Assembly: GCF_040712315.1 (NCBI RefSeq)
Contig: NC_134024.1
Location: 4,115,158 to 4,179,157, forward strand
Direction of reading: 5' to 3'
Length of the DNA: 64,000 bases
DNA from: Castanea sativa
Lineage: Eukaryota; Streptophyta; Magnoliopsida; Fagales; Fagaceae
Shown here piece by piece: positions 21,412-33,842 of this stretch. Made by a program: the position numbers and the translations under genes. Numbering within the stretch: position 1 is the stretch's first letter; each line of letters starts with the position of its first letter. The notes beneath the pieces are model-generated. The model saw nothing but the letters and a program-made list of their open reading frames with translations, made no database searches and was not told the DNA's origin.

Positions 21412-21980
21412 CTTCTCTTTTCTTTATTGGTCTCATACCTGAATAAATCATTGTTTTCCAATTTTGTTTTCTTGGATTTCATTTGATAGAATCATATTTC
21501 TTTGTTTGATGTAATGAGATGAAGACATATATGTTATAGGCTATATCTAAAATTGAGTAGATCATGCTTTTGTAGAATACTTTGATTTTGCAATACAACT
21601 AGCTACTGTGATTTTAAAATTTTCATAATGGACCTAATGTAGTCCTATTTATATCCTTAGTTGGACTCTTTCTAACATACAATTTAACAAAATAAAGATG
21701 TGGTAGTCAAGGGTTTTCCAATATAAGTGTAGGCTGTCAAGCTGAACCTTGAAAATATTACTTCTGCTCTCTTTCCTTCTCTGTATCAGTTCTGAAAGCT
21801 TGGATTTTACATATTCTTACAATATATGTATGTGAGATTTGGAATTGATATGCTTAACTCATGCAAATATATTCTTGACAGATTACCTACATGGTGCTCG
21901 TGAAGATATTTGATTTTAAATTATTTTTACTGAATTTTGGCTTATTCACTTGAGATTTCTCTGTTTCTCTGTTGAGTTCT

Positions 21981-21983
<3 letters not shown>

Positions 21984-22045
<62 letters not shown>
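21984..22045. repeat. (TA)n microsatellite
   Basis: A ~62-bp uninterrupted TA run in the 3' flank of TNL A. The corresponding B region (~52465) lacks it. Confidence 0.95.
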
Positions 22046-22048
<3 letters not shown>

Positions 22049-22454
22049 ACCTATTTTGTTCTGCTTTTGGTTTTGCTATGAAACTTCTTGTGTTTCTTCT
22101 GCTTTTTTTGTTATTTTTTATTTTCTAATTGCTTAAGTACTTGGCTTAATTTTGGTTAGTTTTGAATCTTAGACTAATGGGGTTAGATGATTGGGAAGAC
22201 ATTGGTATTATTTTTAAAATAGAAGTCCTGATTTTAACTTTCTTGCTTCTGCTATTTGAATCAGGACAAGTAACCACCCTGCTGCATTTTATGTCTATTT
22301 ACTATAAGAAGTCATTAAACCGATAACTACATAAATAAATAAATTGGATAAGTATAACTGTACTAAATTGTATAAGAAGCTCTAATTCAGTTATTGCAGG
22401 TTCATGCATTTTGAAGGCATGCTGGAGGCTTTCACATTATTATTTTTTTTGTAT
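22046..22454. other. TNL A 3' flank, no gene seen
   Basis: AT-rich sequence collinear with the B 3' flank at 52500-52920 (e.g. 'atgtctatttactataagaa' in both). No conserved open frame. Confidence 0.5.
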
Positions 22455-23350
22455 TTTATAGCAACTTCTAATTGCCACAAAATCTGATGCAATTAGATGG
22501 TACTTGCAGCTTATACTGGACATCTTTTCTTATCACCGGAGGCACTTTTTTATTTATACATCCCCAGATTGCTTGTTCAACATCGAGAGTAAGCTTATTC
22601 TGGTTGAGATTGAAAGTAAATATATATGCTATTTGGATTACTGAGAGAACATCAGAATTAATATTCTTGTGCAGGTGCATGGAAGTGAAACTGTGTAAGG
22701 AGGAAATGCCCCAAGGTTAAATGGTGAAGATCATCATTTGGTTTCCCAAAGTAATTCCAGAAAATGCATTTATAGGATGGCTAGGGGTTCACAATAGATT
22801 GTCTACAAAAGATCGAATGTTTTAATGATATGCTAATCTTGATGCTTGGTGTGTTGTTTGTAAAAGAAGAATTAAATGTATGGACCCACTTATTTTGTGA
22901 TTGTTCTTTCTCGATGCAGATATGGTGAACCATAATGAGCTGCTGCCTAAAACCCAAAGTTCTGTTGGCTGATTATGTTCTATGATGAGAAATCACTTGT
23001 GTCTAGACTGGCATACTGTGTATCATATTTGGCTTTAGAGGAATGCTAGTATTCATCAAGGGAGACTGTTTTCTGAAGAGGCTATGGTCAAAATGATTAG
23101 GTGGGAAGTGAAGAACAGAGTTGAATGTAGGAGTTACTGCAATTCTGTTCAAACCAGGAGAATATGCTGCTTTGGGGGTATTTTTTGTTCTGTACTTCTG
23201 AAGAGTGGCAGTTATTGGTCCTTGTCTCCTTGAACTAAAAAAATTGGAGATTTCATTTTGTAATATTTATGGTGTAGTGTAAGATGTTTCTATATTGGTG
23301 TTGTATTGTTTGGTTGTATTTTGAACTAATTGTACTTCTATTTTTTTTTT
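22455..23350 (+). mobile_element. LINE-derived fragment, copy 1 (RT zinc-binding domain)
   Basis: Broken coding relic of the C-terminus of a non-LTR retrotransposon reverse transcriptase. At 22742-22822 the frame reads FPKVIPENAFIGW and VHNRLSTKDR, then CVVCKRR further on, then 'VYHIW...' near 23010. A tail 'tgaattgctcattcatc' with A-rich DNA follows at 23360. Frameshifts and stops make it non-functional. The same fragment lies behind TNL B. Confidence 0.7.
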
Positions 23351-23729
23351 CTTTTAAATGAATTGCTCATTCATCAATAAAAGAAGTTTGCCTTTTTTTT
23401 TTCCTCTCATGGCTGTAGCTGCAGTCCTTGTTATTGATGAATGGCACATTTAAGGATGAGTTGGTGGCCATTGGTTTCAAACTTGGTGTACCCAAAAGAT
23501 GATGCGATGAAGAAGGAAAAGATGGATCGGATTTTCGAAAATAATTGCTGCATTGCAATTTCTCTTTGGTTGCAAGACCAGCAAATATGATGGCATCCTC
23601 AAGAATGCCCAAAATCAGCTAGAAATATTGGGTTTATGCATTTAAGATCTTTTTCATTTGCTAAGACTGCATTTTTTTTAGATGGTACAAAATCTAATGC
23701 TTTGTATGTTATAGTAGCTTTGTATGTTA

Positions 23730-24610
23730 TAGAAGCTTTTAATTGCCACAAAATCTGATGCAATTAGATGGTACTTGCAGTTTTTACTGGAAAGCTTTCG
23801 TATTGCTGGAGGCACTTTCTGTGATATATGTCCCAAGATTGCTTGTTTAACATCTAGAGTAAGCTTAGTTTGGTTGAGATTGGAAGTAAATATAGGCTAA
23901 TTTGGATTATTGAGAGAACAACGAAATATTCTTGTGCAGGTGCATGGAATTGTATGAGGGAGAAATGCCCCAAGGTTAAATGGAGAAGATCATCATCTGG
24001 TTTCCCAAAGCAGTTTCAATGCATGTCTTTACTCTTTGTTGGCTGGCTAAGAGTACACAACAGATTGTCCACGAAAGACTGAATCTTTTAGTAATGTGCT
24101 AATTGTGATACTTATTTTGTAATTGTTCTTTCTAAATGAGGATAAGGTGAACCATAATGAGCTGGGTGTTGTTTGAATTCCAAAGTTCCTTTGGCCTGAG
24201 ATTATGCTCTATGATGAGAAATCCATTGTGTCTAGACTGGCATTGGGGTCTACTGGTCTACTGTGTATCATATTTGGCTTAAGAGGAATGGTAGTATTCA
24301 TCAAGGAAGACTAAGTTCTGAAGAGGCTATGGTCAAAATAATCAGTTGGGAAGTGAAGAACAGAGTTGAATGTAATAGTTACTGCAATTGTTCAAAACAG
24401 GAGAATACTCTCTTTGGGGGTATTTTGTGTTCTGTACTTCAGAATAGTAGCAGTCAATGGTCCTTGTCTCCTTTAACTAACAAATTTGGAAATTTCATGT
24501 TGTAATGTTTATGGTGCACTGTAGGCTGTTTCTGTATTGGTGTTGTATTGTTTGGATGTGTTTTGAACTAACTATACATCTGTTTCTATTGAAATGAATT
24601 GGTCATTCAT
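23730..24610 (+). mobile_element. LINE-derived fragment, copy 2
   Basis: Tandem copy of 22455-23350, with 'gccacaaaatctgatgcaat' near the start, FVGWLRVHNRLSTKD at ~24034-24078, and HIWLKRNGSIHQGRLSSEEA at ~24269. It ends with the shared 'tgaattggtcattcatcc'. Stops split it. Confidence 0.7.
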
Positions 24611-24954
24611 CCAAAAAAGAAAATTTCATGGCTGTAGCTGCTGTCTTTGTTATTCTGCAATGGCACATTTATGTAGGAGGAATTGGTGGTCACTGGTTTC
24701 AAACTAGGTTTACCAAAAGGTGTAAGCATGTTGCGATGAAGAAGGAAGAGTTGGCTCATAAATTAATATACATGTATTGAATGAGATTCAATACATGTAA
24801 TTTCCTCTACTAAATTAATATTGCACAACAATATTATTTCTTTATGTAGCATCAGAATTTAGTGCCCGAATAATGAATGCATAATGTGCAATCACTTCAA
24901 GCTATGGAAGCGATACTATGGTAAGCCATCATTTCACCTTTACCCGTTCACTTC

Positions 24955-25625
24955 AAGCTTTTACCTGACAGCTTTCACATAGCTGGAGGCGATTTCTTGT
25001 TTAACATCTAGACTAAGCTTAATGTGGTTGAGATTGAAAGTGAAATTAACAGTTCACAACAGAATGTCCGCAAAAGATTGAATGTGTGGTGATGTGCTAA
25101 TCTTGATACTCAGTGTGTTCTTTGTAAAAAGAGAATTGAGAGTAGGGAACACTTATTTTGTGATTGTTCTTTCTCAATGAAAATATGGTGAACCATAATG
25201 AGCTGGTGCCTAATAAAATAACCCAAAGTTCCATTGGCTTGAGATTATGCTCTAAGATTAGAAATCCATTGTGTCTATACTGTCATTGTGGTCTACTGTG
25301 TATCATATTTGGCTTCGGAGGAATGTTAGCATTCATTAAGGAAGACTACTTTCTGAAGAGGCTATGGTCAAAATGATTGGGTAGAAGTGGGAAGTGAAGA
25401 ACAGAGCTAAATGTAGCAGTTATTACAATTCTGTTCAAAACAATGGTATTTGATACTTCAGAATAGAAGCTGTTGATGGTCCTTGTCTCCGTTAACTAAC
25501 AATGTTGGAGTTTTCACTTTGTAACGTTTATGGTGTAGGCTGTTTCTGTATTGGTGTTGTATTCTTTGGTGGTGTTTTGGACTTATTGTACATATGTTTC
25601 TATTGAAATGAATTGCTCATTCATC
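24955..25625 (+). mobile_element. LINE-derived fragment, copy 3
   Basis: Shorter copy that still shows the zinc-binding motif: CVLCKKRIESREHLFCDCSF starting at 25114 (Cys-x2-Cys ... His ... Cys). Ends with 'tgaattgctcattcatcc' at ~25625. Confidence 0.7.
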
Positions 25626-25734
25626 CCTATAAAACAAATCATTCTTTTTTCAAATAAGGTTGAGTTTGTTTATGAGTTGTTTAATTAACTTATACTTTTC
25701 TTAAATAATAAACACAACTACCCAAATATTTTTA

Positions 25735-25890
25735 GCTCTTTAGAAATCTATGCTAGTAATTATTGACTGAGTTATAGTTGAAATCATATTATTTGAGACA
25801 ATTAGATAAAATGATATTCGTTAATGAACTCATAAAAATTAGATTCATATTAACCTTTTACAATTAAATATTCTATATAATTATGACAAT
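25735..25890. repeat. Spacer repeat, copy 4 (partial)
   Basis: 'agaaatctatgctagtaatt' to 'attctatataattatgac' as at 3395-3560; the second half of the spacer is missing here. Confidence 0.6.
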
Positions 25891-26309
25891 TTCGTTTGTG
25901 TTTGTATCTAATTAGTATGACATAGATATTTTGTTCATAGTTTGTATCAAACTCCAAAACTAAGAGGATTGCAGTAAATTAATATCACACTAAAATTTAG
26001 TGATTAAACCACAAAAGGCAAAAGCAACGATAGACAAAACTATAGGACTTTTGAGATATAGAAAGAATGATATAGAAAGATATATACATAATGCCATTGT
26101 CAACTAGAAGGATGCCTCTTTTCCATGTAAAGAGGATTTATGGATTTGCTCCTATGGACTATGGTAGCTAGCAAGAAAGCTAAACAGTTTCATTTTTATT
26201 TAGCATGCTGGTTGGAAGGGAAAACCATCAAAGCATGCTAGAAAAAGAAAATACAACAAGATGTTGAAAGTTGAGCATCTTTGTTTGAGTGGTTCACAAT
26301 AGATTATAT

Positions 26310-26900
26310 TTGGAGTAGATATTAGTTGGGTTTCACTGATTGCCAATGGATTTTTTTTTCCCGCAATTGATTACCTGTGAGACATGGAACATGTATTGGC
26401 TTACGTGTGTATATGCTTGTTAGACATTGAGCATGCTTGGTCATTGGTGTACCATGTATGTATTCTATGATTGATTTGTCATGTGGATCAAGTCTCAATA
26501 TCCTGGCTTGAACATTTAAAAACACTGCCTAGCCATGCCGTAGCTGAACTATGTTAGGCTGATGATGAGTGTTCATTACTCAAGAATGTAACGTCAGTTT
26601 TGTTTACTCCATCCTTAAGGCCTTTGTTCATGATGAAGCACCACCATTTGTGTCCAGTGAAGCCCTTGATACATAGATTTCATAGCCCTTTTGTTTTGTG
26701 TGACATGTTGGGCTTAAACAATTGGTACAAAGAAATAAGCTTAGTTACGCTTTCTTAAAGTGCTGCTGGAAGTTTTGTTGTTGGATGGGCTTACCTTTCG
26801 GGCTTTTTGTAGTATCTTTTAATTTGAAGAATGGGCCTTTGCGGCCTGCTTTCTTGTGATGGTGTATGTGGGAGCCGTTTTTTTATTTTTTTATTTATTT
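26310..26900. repeat. TNL-unit flank module, copy 4
   Basis: Most complete copy: 'ggagtagatattagttgggt', 'gcttgttagacattgagcat', 'gatgaagcaccaccatttgt', 'gttggatgggcttacctttc'. Collinear with 120-540 and 55080-55450. No gene recognised. Confidence 0.6.
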
Positions 26901-27330
26901 ATTTTTTTTAAAGCTAGTTTCATTACATGTGCTTCGTGCGTGTAATAAATATTTTTTTTTATGTTTATTTTTTTTATAGGAACTTGGGGTAGGGTTTATT
27001 TTTTATTTTTTTTATTTTTATAGGAACATGAGGTAGTTTTAGTTGTGTACATGGGGGTAGTGGGAAGTTTTATAGAACATGGGGTAGTTTTATAAACATG
27101 GATAGTTTTTTTTTTTATAACCAATTGACGATTTTAACCTCATTTTTATGTTTTAGGAATAAGAATAAATTAATTAAATTAAGAGTGTTTTTGAAATAAA
27201 AAAGACAATAACTAATTTTTTGAATTCTTTTAATATATACAAATGAAAACAAAACAAACACCCTAAGGTGGGTCTTTCAACAGGGCTTGAGAGAACTTCA
27301 TAAAAACTACTCTCTAAGAAGACAAGTAGA
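26901..27330. other. T-rich low-complexity DNA
   Basis: Several poly(T) blocks and repeated 'ataggaacatg(g/a)ggtagttt' phrases, then the upstream-unit phrase 'ttcaacagggcttgagagaa'. No gene. Confidence 0.45.
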
Positions 27331-27340
27331 CAACCACCAC

Positions 27341-28006
27341 GGAGAAAATATTAAAATAACATTAATTTTCAAACAATATAATTAGTAGTTAAGTTTTACA
27401 AACTATATTTTTTACTAGCATCTCGAGTCTAAAAGACTCGATTTTGGGGCTATAAATCGAGTCTTTAATGCTCGATTTTTATGGTCTGATTACGTCGATG
27501 TGGCATTTTTCACGTGGCGACTACTGCAAAATCGAGTCTCAACCACTCGATTAACAACCAAAAAAAATTCCCTCGCCCTCTATCCATTCCCCCCCCAAAC
27601 CTCACCAAAAAAAAAAAAAAAACGAACACACTCAGCCCACCGGTCGCGCGGCCTGGGCGCGCGACCCAGGCCACCGCGCGCCCAGGCCGCGCGACCCAGG
27701 TGGGCTGAGTGCGTTCGCTTTTTTTTTTTTTTTTGGTGGTGGGTTTTGCTCTGGGAATGGATGGAGGTAGAGGAAATATTTTTTGGTTGTAAATCGAGTC
27801 TTAGAGACTCGATTTCCAAGTAGTCGCCACGTGGAAAAAATGCCACATTAGACAGAATCAGACCATAAAAATCGAGCATTAAAGACTCGATTTATAGCCC
27901 CAAAATCGAGTCTTTTAGACTCGAGATGCTAGTAAAAAATATAGTTTGTAAAACTTAACTACTAATTATATTGTTTGAAAATTAATGTTATTTTAATATT
28001 TTCTCC
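27341..28006. mobile_element. Foldback (MULE-type) element, 666 bp, near-perfect arms
   Basis: Left arm begins GGAGAAAATATTAAAATAAC at 27341 and the right arm ends with its complement at 28006. Similarity runs inward for over 200 bp with very few mismatches. Direct repeats CAACCACCA at 27331-27339 and 28007-28015 give a 9-bp target duplication, typical of Mutator-like elements. The arms hold small palindromes built on ATCGAGTCT/AGACTCGAT. The ~100-bp core is GC-rich and itself palindromic ('ctcagcccacc' against 'ggtgggctgag'). It has no transposase. Confidence 0.88.
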
Positions 28007-28139
28007 CAACCACCAAAGTCATTCTTAATTTTGACTTTGAATCCTGATTTACCCATAAAATAAATTACTCAATTTATTTATTTTATATAAAAAAATAATA
28101 AATTCTAAAAAAAAAGGAAAAAAAGAAGAAGAAGAAGCA

Positions 28140-28340
28140 TACATTTGCATTTTATTTAGCTTTGCCTTTAATTTAGCAGCTGGAACCAACGTGTGGATCC
28201 CCACCGTCATTCCGCGTGAGAATTTTCGAGGGAAACTATAACGTTCCAAAAAAATCACTCCATTAGTCCATACTAAAGTAGAGTCTAAAGATGCTTTAAA
28301 AAGCAAGGGCCAAACTTTAATAAAGTGGGTTACGCAAGTC
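28140..28340 (+). promoter_or_regulatory. Orphan TNL promoter module, copy 5
   Basis: 'tttgcctttaatttagcagc', 'accaacgtgtggatccccac' and 'cgcgtgagaattttcgaggg'. It is followed by the upstream-unit phrase at 28360, not by a leader or TIR exon. Confidence 0.6.
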
Positions 28341-28599
28341 CCAGTGTTTACCCAACATTCAAGACAAATCTTCCAACAAGGTTGGAAAGAATCTTGGAAG
28401 AACACAAGTAGACAACCACCAAAATTATTCTTAATTTTGCATTCGAAACGTCGTATCCCTATTTGCTAACCAAAGAAAAAAAAAAGAAAAAAAGAAGAAA
28501 AAAAGAAGAAGCTTAATTTATTTATTTTTCTGTAAAACTTTTTTTTATTTCATTTTTTAATTACAATACAATCATACATTTGTTTAAATTAAATAGAAA

Positions 28600-28755
28600 A
28601 AAAAAAAAAAAACTATAGCAACTATCTCATTTCACCTTCATTTTGCTCACATCTGCATTTTATTTAGCTTTGCCTTTTGTCTTTAGTAGCACAAACCAAT
28701 GTGAGGATCCCACCTTCAGTGAGGACGCATGAGAATCTGAGGGAAGCAGCAAAGC
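28600..28755 (+). promoter_or_regulatory. Orphan TNL promoter module, copy 6
   Basis: 'tttgtctttagtagcacaaa', 'ccaatgtgaggatcccacct' and 'gcatgagaatctgagggaag'. It is cut off at ~28755 by the retroelement that follows. Confidence 0.6.
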
Positions 28756-28799
28756 TACATCAACAAAAAGCTCAACAAAAGATACCAACTATCAATAAA

Positions 28800-28827
28800 A
28801 AATATCTAAATACATACATACATACAT

Positions 28828-28872
<45 letters not shown>
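28800..28872. repeat. (CATA)n(TA)n microsatellite
   Basis: Tetranucleotide then dinucleotide repeat at the left edge of the retroelement. 'aaagctacatcaacaaaaa' occurs on both sides of it (28752 and 28888). Confidence 0.85.
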
Positions 28873-28874
<2 letters not shown>

Positions 28875-28933
28875 CCCCTAGATATAAAAGCTACATCAAC
28901 AAAAAATCTCCCCCAAAGTACAAGAGCTACTCA

Positions 28934-30119
28934 CTATCTACTTCCCTTTTTGTTATGCATTGCCAAAGGCAACCATCGAAAATTAGAAGGTGGAGGTGGA
29001 AAAGCACTCCTATACTCAGTAAAATACGCTCTCAAAGCAGCAACCTCAATAATGAGCTCATCCAAAAGTTGTCTGTGTGTTGCTTGAGTCATTATAAATG
29101 ACTCCATCATAGCACGAAGAGAGAGAGGAGGAGGAACAGTAGACTCAGCATCACCAGTCTCAACATCTACCTCATCAACATCAACATCATCCTCAGCAAC
29201 AGCAGTTGTAGGATCACCAAGAATCTCCTCAGCAGGCATATCTTCAACAAAAGACTCTACTCGTGGTCTCTTCGATGAACCAACACTTTATTCAACCGTC
29301 TTCTTTTGTGCTTGCTGCTATCTAGGAAAAGAAGATCCTATGGGTGCAGTGAGATGAACAGAATCAGAGGTAGGAAAATCCTCAAGCTCTAGATAAGCTA
29401 GGATTCTACTAATGAAAACAAGGAAGAAGAGACAATGCTTTCTAGACTTTTATTCCTATGTACTACAAGGATGGTTTGAATAAAAATAGATGGAAAACAG
29501 ATGGAACCATTAGTACTAAGAGCATGCACAAATACACATCTATCAATAGGAATAGTATGCACATGAGAGATAAGAAAGATATTGTGACATGCTATCCAAT
29601 TGTACTCAGTTAACTCATGAGAGTTAAGTCTAGGTTTAGTTCCCCAAGTGACAGATTTTCCACAAAGAAGTGTCATGACAGCATCAATAGAAGGAGACTA
29701 AAAGTATGGATTGGTAGGTCTACAGACAAGAGGCACATGAAGAGCTTCAGATACTATTTCCTTAGTAATCCTAAACTCTTCATCTCGAATCCAAGTAGTT
29801 AAGTAATGATCACTAGAATCATTGGAATGAGTAGAGAGATTTGATTAGAATTCTCTAAACAAAGTAACAGGAGGGGGTTCAAAATTAAAACAAAGAGACA
29901 ACCATTTTCTAGACTCTAGATTTCTACAAATAGAATGATCTAACTCGTCTAGATTGACTTGTCTTTCTCCCCAAATAGATTTATACTTAATCAGGGTTTC
30001 AATTTTCTTTTTCTTTTTTTCATTTTCTTTTTTCATTTTGAAGAGTGTGAAACCTAGTGTGATCAAACTCAATTATTCATTCAGATGAGGACCCTGAGAC
30101 TCTTTTGGCTTTGGTTTTA
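28934..30119 (-). pseudogene. Retroelement 1 extra ORF relic (plant transposon-associated domain)
   Basis: Reverse-strand pieces 30072-29845, 29676-29398 and 29239-28934 together look like one ~400-residue protein broken by stops and frameshifts. Recognisable parts are KYKSIWGERQVNLDELDHSI, HELTEYNWIACHNIF and a Glu/Asp-rich C-terminus with DDVDVDEVDVE. This type sits downstream of gag in some plant Copia-like elements and is annotated as a putative plant transposon protein. Its function is unknown; it occupies the env-like position. Confidence 0.55.
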
Positions 30120-32080
30120 AATTTCTATATAGCAATCTTAGGAGCTATGACTAGGATCTAGGGAGAGAGGAAACACAAAAACAACACAAAACCAAGGGCA
30201 GACTGCATTAGAAAGAGATTAAGCAAAATGTATAAGCAATCTTCAAAATCTACATGATGCATGATGCATAGACACAAATGATGCATGAATCAATGCACTT
30301 AATTGTTCTATTTTTATCATAATTTTGCAAATTAACCCAAAAAATCAAGTTTTATGAAAAATTCCCAAATTTTGAAGAACAAAAACCCTAATTTTTCAAA
30401 AACACACAAATTGAAAAATTGATTGTCACAAAAAGTGTAAAACAAGTTATAAACAATAAATCAATAAAAAACAATGGTCAATTTTACCCAATTGAACAAA
30501 ATCCCCAATTTCCTCAAGAACACATGAACCCTAATTTTAAAATTTTTCACAAATCATGAAATTTTTTAAATCAAAGCATAGAAATCATGTGAACAATATC
30601 CATACACAAAAACCCATTAGCAATTTCAAATCAAAACACCCAAAATCATCAAAATCCACAAATTCTTTGTACTAAAATTTTTTCAAGAAAATGACAGATT
30701 AATACATGAATGAATATAATTTGAATGAAAAAAATGGGTAAAAGAGTCTTACTTGATATGAGAGAGAAAACATTTGAAGCTTTTGACTTAGAAAAGACAA
30801 AAAAAAAAAAAAAATCCTAAGAAGAGGGATTGAGAGCAATCGAAGAGAAAAGTCGAAAAAGGACAAAATTGAACTGTCAAACCCTTAAGAATTTGAAAAA
30901 TTCGAATTTCAATTGGTCAATAGGAATCGAGTAGCGATTTAAGGGATAGTTAAACAGATTTCGACTAATCGAGTAGGAATCAAAAGTGGTAGAGAGTTTT
31001 AGCCTAAAAATTGGATTTTTTTTTTCGATTGGTTGAGGAACAAGTTCGATCGATCGAAAACCTGAAAAATTGGAATTTTGAAAAACTTGGAAAATTTTGC
31101 AGGAAAACAATTGAAAACTAGTTTTCATGATATGAAATGCATACAAATGAATTCAAAAGTTTTCAAAAACATATTCCATTCAAGTTTTTTATTTTATTTT
31201 CTCTTCAACTTTTACCCAACCCAAAGAAAATGTATTAAACATCACACAATGAGTATTTTCAAAAGGCCATATAGTTAACACACAATCAATATATACAGAG
31301 TTTAGCATAGACTTGTGTGTAATGTGTGCAACTAGTAAGTGTACAGAGCACAAAATAGGTGATATGTAAATAGTAATCAAGCAAATTTTCTACATCATCA
31401 ATCAAATTGGTTTGAAAGTGAATATCACCTTAAGAGTTACATCATATAACGTTCACATCTCCTAGAAAACACACTTGCAATCATGTAAAAGCATTTTGTT
31501 TCTTTTTCTTTGTTTTCTTTTGAATTTTTCTTTTAAGCACAGTCAAGGACATCATGCATGGGCATATAGGAGATAGAAAATAATATACCCTTGTACCTTT
31601 TTTTTAATAACATATTGTTTAATTTTGCTGTGCAAGTGCTACACTTTACCAAGCACGTCTTTTATAATTTGCACACAGGGGTTCATGGTTGGCGAGTAAC
31701 AGTGGTGAGGTAGTTATTTATGCATTTCTCCTAGGATTTTTTAGTCATTACAATTAAAATATATGACATCAGAATCAAGATTGTTTTTTTAAAAACTATA
31801 AACAACTCACACCATTAAGCACTACATAGTATAAACTAGCAAAGTGCAGAAATAGCTTATCAAAGCTAAACAAGGTACACAGTCATAAAATGTAAATTTC
31901 ATTAGCCAACCTTAATTACACACAAAGTGGTGTGTAATACAAAAAATGCTTTTTGTATTTTTTGAATTTTACAATTTTTTTATTTTTTTTTAAATAAATA
32001 AAAACATCTTAAACAACCTAGAATGCAATTCATGAATGAAATGTAGAAAAATAAAAAATTAAGCAAAAACATTTTTGGTC
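30120..32080. other. Retroelement 1 non-coding interior
   Basis: AT-rich, with no RT, integrase or protease frame on either strand. 31436-31570 ('cctagaaaacacacttgcaa', 'catcatgcatgggcatatag') is similar to 39890-40010 in retroelement 2, so the block is shared by both elements in place of pol. Confidence 0.6.
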
Positions 32081-32089
32081 CAAAGGAAT

Positions 32090-33785
32090 GAGAAATATAG
32101 CACGAGGACTATGTCAGATAGACTCAGTGAAGTTAAGTCTTTTGCATCACACTTTCTTAGATGTAGATCTAGAGTTGAAGTTTCTAGACACATGAGATTT
32201 TTTATTGACTCTAGCATTGGCAGGGAGACTAAGAGCCTTTACCAATTCATGAATAAGTGTTATGGGATTTTTTGCTTTTGGCACAGACACTTTTGGTTTA
32301 GTTGCTTTCTTGGTAGCTTGCAACTTGAAGCAGTTAGGGCGAGTATGCCCAACTCCACCACAAAAGTGACAAAACTATTGAGGCTTGTTCTATTTCTTTC
32401 CTATAGAATGAGCAGGTTTCTTGGGTTTTGTTTTATTAAGATCTACCCTAATTCTCCTAGTGGCTAGGACCTTTTCCTTAGGTACCTTTACTTCAAATGT
32501 AGGCATAGACATAGTAGGGACAAACTTGGCAGCAATTATAAGTTCATTGGTATTAAACAATTTGACAATGAGATTTTTCTTTTCATGTTCAAGAGTTTCT
32601 ATCCTTCTCAATCCTAGGTCAACATTCATGGCATCTTTTGCTGCAATCTTGTAAATCTTGTTATATGCTTCTTGCAAGTCAGAATTCTCGAAGAGTTACC
32701 CATCAGAAGGGTTCTCCTCAAGAATCTCAATTTCACTTACTACAATTGTAGAAGTGAAAGCCATGAAATTTCATTGTTGATCGCTTTCAGACTCATGACC
32801 AGATACTTCATCATCACGAAGAGTAATTGCCATAACTTTACATTTTGACCTAAAAAATGTGGGACATTCAGATTTGACATGACCATACCCTTGACAACTA
32901 AAACACTGTTGGCCTAAAGAATTGTTAGAAGATTGAACAACTTTATCTTTTGATTTTGTAGAAACATTGTTTTTGGTTGTTTCATTCTTCTTCACATTCT
33001 TAGGGTCAACATTATTTCGATTTCTTGCCCTTCTATTATTGTTTCTTAGAAAGTTTCTAAAGTTTTTGGCAAGATAAGCAATCTCTATAGAAGAGATCTC
33101 ACCATCAAATCCACAATCATCTACATCATTTACAGATTTTAAAGCCATAGATTTGGATTTGCTAGTCTTGGGTAAGTCAGACTCACAGAATTAAAGGGAT
33201 CCTACAAGTTCATCAATATGGATGGAGTCTACATCCTTACTCTCAGTTATGGCAGTCACTTTGGGTCTAAAATCTTTAATCAAAGATCTAAGGATCTTCC
33301 TAACTATCTTAGGTTGATCATACACTTCACCCAAATTAAAGGTTGAGTTAACTATGTCATTTAGTTTTGCATAGAACTTATCAAAAGATTCATCATCTTT
33401 CATTCTAATGGTCTCAAATCTAGAGGTCAACTATTGTAGTTTATTAATTTTTACAGCCTTTGTGCCTTCATGCATAGTTTGCAAGATATTCCAAGTAGTG
33501 TGGGCGACCTCCACATTGAAAATTCTTTTAAATTCCACTATAGAAACAACATTTAATATCGCATTCATAGCCTTACTATTAAAGCTAGCTACTTCTTTTT
33601 AAGCAGTAGACCATTGATCTACTGGAGTGTCAGGTCTTTCCCAACCATTTTCCATAGACAACTAGCCCCTCTCATCAAGAGATTTTAGGAAGGTTTTCAT
33701 CCTCATCTTCCAATAAGCATAGTTATTCCGATCAAAGTAGGGAGGGATCACAAGAGAGTGACTATGTTCTGTGACAGTAGGGGTC
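32090..33785 (-). pseudogene. Retroelement 1 gag relic
   Basis: On the reverse strand, N-terminal YAYWKMRMK near 33700, then DDESFDKFYAKLND (33191-33430) typical of UBN2-type Copia gag, zinc knuckle CFSCQGYGHVKSEC (~32870-32915), and a second knuckle CHFCGGVGHTRPNC (~32330-32375). Internal stops at several points make it non-functional. Confidence 0.75.
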
Positions 33786-33828
33786 AATATTTAACTCAAG
33801 GTAAAGCTATCTAATCAAGAGCTAACTT

Positions 33829-33840
33829 GCTTTGATACCA
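33829..33840 (-). promoter_or_regulatory. Retroelement 1 primer-binding site
   Basis: Reverse strand TGGTATCAAAGC, close to the complement of the initiator tRNA-Met 3' end (TGGTATCAGAGC), two bases from the TG of the LTR at 33843. Confidence 0.75.
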
Positions 33841-33842
33841 CT

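Noticed and set aside
27420..27540. Short regularly spaced ATCGAGTCT repeats suggesting a CRISPR-like array
   Set aside because: They are palindromes within a foldback transposon in a plant genome, without uniform repeats and unique spacers.
27500..27879. Overlapping open frames of 64-107 codons on both strands, Pro/Arg-rich
   Set aside because: They lie wholly in the palindromic core and arms of the foldback element and arise from its GC-rich inverted repeat.
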